A DNA stretch of 64,000 nt from Anaerolineae bacterium (lineage in GTDB: Bacteria; Chloroflexota; Anaerolineae; 4572-78; J111), in the NCBI GenBank assembly GCA_023151115.1, contig JAKLJP010000024.1, forward strand, positions 42,006 through 106,005, in the 5' to 3' direction. The position numbers and the translations under genes are program-made. Position 1 is the stretch's first letter. Every line of letters starts with the position of its first letter. This document shows, piece by piece, positions 62,373 through 64,000 of the stretch. The notes under the pieces were generated by a model. It was given only the letters and a program-made list of their open reading frames with translations. It was not told the DNA's origin and ran no database searches.

Positions 62373-63584
62373 ATGATGATAAAAATTACCCAAAGAAATT
62401 TATCCCAGACCTTCAAAAACTTTTTTGACTCGGAAAAGTCGAGCGGTGTATTGCTCATTATTTGCACAATCTTTTCATTAGGCATTACAAATTCGGTTAT
62501 CGGCGAGAATTACTTGAGTTTGTGGCAGGTGTACCTGGGTGGGCTTAGCCTTGAACATTGGATAAACGACGGGCTGATGGCCCTTTTCTTTCTACTGATC
62601 GGTCTGGAACTCGAACGTGAATTGTATGTCGGCGAATTATCCGACTTTAAAAACGCGCTTTTGCCCATTTTTGCCGCAGTTGGCGGGATGGCTTTGCCGG
62701 CCTTGTTCCATTTTGCGCTTAATTATGGGACGCCCACCCAGGCAGGGATAGGCATTCCAATGGCAACCGATATTGCTTTTGCTTTGGGCGTCCTCGCGCT
62801 TTTGGGGAGTCGGGTGCCTGCTTCTTTGAAAGTGTTTTTGACCGCGTTGGCCGTAATAGACGATCTTGGGGCTATCATTATCATTGCAGTTTTTTACACC
62901 GGCGAACTTTCAATAACCTATTTACTGGGTGCGCTGATCGTTTTTGGTTTGCTCGTTGGGCTTAATCGCCTTCGAGTCATGCGTTTGCTCCCCTATCTTA
63001 TCGGCGGTGTTTTGATGTGGTTTTTGATGTTGAAATCGGGGGTGCATGCGACTATTGCCGGGGTTCTGCTGGCTTTTACCATTCCTTTTACCGGTAAGGA
63101 AGATGATGAAGAATCGCCTTCACATAAGCTCGAACATTTTTTGCATAAACCCGTTGCATTCATCATATTGCCTATTTTCGCGCTGGCTAATACAGGCATT
63201 GTCGTTGGCGCGGATGCTTTACAAAATTTGACGGCGGTGAACAGCTTGGGCATATTTTCGGGCCTCTTCATCGGTAAACCGCTGGGGATCATTTTGCTGA
63301 GCTTCATGGCCGTGTCGCTAGGTATTTGTCGTTTGCCGCTCGATTTGAATTGGAAGCACGTTTTTGGCGCGGGTCTCCTGGGCGGCATCGGATTCACGAT
63401 GTCCATTTTTATTGCGAATTTGGCTTTTGCCGGTGAGGCAGATGTTATCAACGCCTCAAAAATGGCAATTTTGCTTGCTTCGTTAAGCACGGGCAGTATA
63501 GGCTTTCTGTGGCTGAAATTACGGGGTAAGCCAGAGGCATTTGACAATGACATGGACACCATGGATTTTGAAATAGAGAGTTAG
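62373..63584 (+). CDS. nhaA: Na+/H+ antiporter NhaA
   Basis: 403 residues, twelve helices. The ion-binding pair is in LAVIDDLGAIIIIAV and the helix-break residue in PMATDIAFALGVLALLG, matching Asp133, Asp163 and Asp164 of the E. coli protein. FLLIGLELERELYVGELSD and GGIGFTMSIFIANLAF are conserved. It exports Na+ in exchange for protons. No strong ribosome binding site precedes ATG 62373. Codon use is more AT-rich than the cobalamin genes. A miniature element lies directly after it. Confidence 0.96.
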   Translation: MMIKITQRNLSQTFKNFFDSEKSSGVLLIICTIFSLGITNSVIGENYLSLWQVYLGGLSLEHWINDGLMALFFLLIGLELERELYVGELSDFKNALLPIFAAVGGMALPALFHFALNYGTPTQAGIGIPMATDIAFALGVLALLGSRVPASLKVFLTALAVIDDLGAIIIIAVFYTGELSITYLLGALIVFGLLVGLNRLRVMRLLPYLIGGVLMWFLMLKSGVHATIAGVLLAFTIPFTGKEDDEESPSHKLEHFLHKPVAFIILPIFALANTGIVVGADALQNLTAVNSLGIFSGLFIGKPLGIILLSFMAVSLGICRLPLDLNWKHVFGAGLLGGIGFTMSIFIANLAFAGEADVINASKMAILLASLSTGSIGFLWLKLRGKPEAFDNDMDTMDFEIES

Positions 63585-63587
63585 GAA

Positions 63588-63668
63588 CAATACTTTTCAA
63601 ATAACGTAGTTTAGCCCCTTGTGGGCGGGCACAAGGCCCTATCCTATAGCCTTATTTGAAAAGTATTG
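63588..63668. mobile_element. MITE with perfect 17-bp terminal repeats and 10-bp target duplication
   Basis: The ends CAATACTTTTCAAATAA (63588-63604) and TTATTTGAAAAGTATTG (63652-63668) are perfect inverted repeats. The element is flanked by GAGTTAGGAA on both sides (63578-63587 and 63669-63678). Inside is a CCTTGTG/CACAAGG hairpin. The left target duplication overlaps the nhaA stop codon. Confidence 0.85.
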
Positions 63669-63687
63669 GAGTTAGGAAGATTATAAT

Positions 63688-64000
63688 TGGCCCCAAAAAC
63701 TGGACCACGAGCTAAGGTGGATTGAAGTATAATCTACCAAACTTGTGGAGGGGTAAATTGACCAAAAAACGTAAACGATATAATGCTGAATTCAAATTTC
63801 AGGTGACGCTGGAAGCCGTCAAAGGCTTGAAAACAGTCAACCAACTGGCCAGCGAATACGAGTTGCATCCCAACCAGGTCAGCCAATGGAAACGGCAATT
63901 GCTGGCCGAAGGCGCGGCTATTTTCGACAACGGTGCTTCTCAGCAACAACAACGGGACCAGGCTCAGACGGAAGCCCAATTGTACGAGCAGATTGGGCGG
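63688..64000 (+). mobile_element. Left end of an IS3-family insertion sequence (cut by window edge)
   Basis: TGGCCCCAAAAACTGGACCA matches the terminal inverted repeat style of IS3-family elements, and an OrfA gene starts 70 bp inside. The right end lies beyond the window. Confidence 0.75.
63758..64000 (+). CDS. IS3-family transposase OrfA (3' end cut)
   Basis: 81 codons from TTG 63758, with GGAGGGG 3-4 bases upstream, running off the edge. RKRYNAEFKFQVTLEAVKG, then TVNQLASEYELHPNQVSQWK is the helix-turn-helix of OrfA, followed by a Gln-rich leucine-zipper start. In IS3 elements a -1 frameshift joins OrfA to the DDE catalytic OrfB, which would lie beyond 64000. Confidence 0.88.
   Translation, partial: MTKKRKRYNAEFKFQVTLEAVKGLKTVNQLASEYELHPNQVSQWKRQLLAEGAAIFDNGASQQQQRDQAQTEAQLYEQIGR

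Overview
The window looks like a piece of chromosome from an uncultured Chloroflexota bacterium (Anaerolineae/Ardenticatenia-like). This is inferred from the gene repertoire: type III pantothenate kinase beside CoaBC, a Val/Glu/Lys-repeat lipoprotein, DUF5678 and retropepsin-like pairs, ECF cobalt transporters and many dispersed palindromes. No rRNA, tRNA or marker gene is present to fix the taxonomy. I found no tRNA gene, CRISPR array or prophage.

Layout. 1-7 kb: a truncated DUF7309/DUF6930-like gene, a retropepsin-like gene broken by a small transposable element, coaX and coaBC for coenzyme A, and leuB. 7.4-15.4 kb: one minus-strand sugar operon under an FCD/GntR regulator (regulator, enolase-superfamily enzyme, sugar ABC transporter, Gfo/Idh/MocA dehydrogenase, GH29 alpha-L-fucosidase) with perfect operator palindromes; a related site precedes a distant FAH-SDR pair at 30.2-32.1 kb, next to an altronate-dehydratase-like gene. 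15.4-21 kb: lipoprotein, small membrane proteins, a DapF homologue without its catalytic cysteines, and a FtsX-type ABC exporter. 21.2-24 kb: a first CbiMQO cobalt/nickel ECF transporter. 24-35.9 kb: MBL hydrolase, TolB-like protein, sugar-acid dehydratase, orphan molybdenum hydroxylase subunit, a MarR-controlled cassette and an SH3 lipoprotein.

35.9-47.6 kb is a cobalamin-riboswitch-controlled operon for the anaerobic corrin ring pathway: metallophosphoesterase, CbiX, CbiC, CbiD, CbiET, CbiL, CobM-CbiG, CbiH-precorrin-2 dehydrogenase and CobA. 47.6-53.1 kb is a Cys/Met operon (cysK, cysE, metY, metX, metW) behind a structured leader of unknown class that ends in a terminator. 53.4-60.3 kb: CDF transporter, a second, riboswitch-controlled CbiMNQO, ChlD/ChlI-like chelatase subunits and SufE. 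60.5-64 kb: RidA, a zinc alcohol dehydrogenase, NhaA and the left end of an IS3-family element.

The most unusual feature is a swarm of 'iterated palindromes': two inverted arms, each built from two to four copies of a 7-9 bp unit around a short loop. The unit differs at every site but the architecture is shared. They lie between genes, inside genes in frame (especially at domain junctions of cobalamin enzymes), inside each other, and in the same peripheral loop of both cobalamin riboswitches. One carries a whole four-helix-bundle (S23/IVP-like) gene between its arms and has fused it in frame to CbiET. Three further compact elements with terminal inverted repeats and target-site duplications (1517-1714, 24725-24835, 63588-63668) show that small non-autonomous transposition has also been active.
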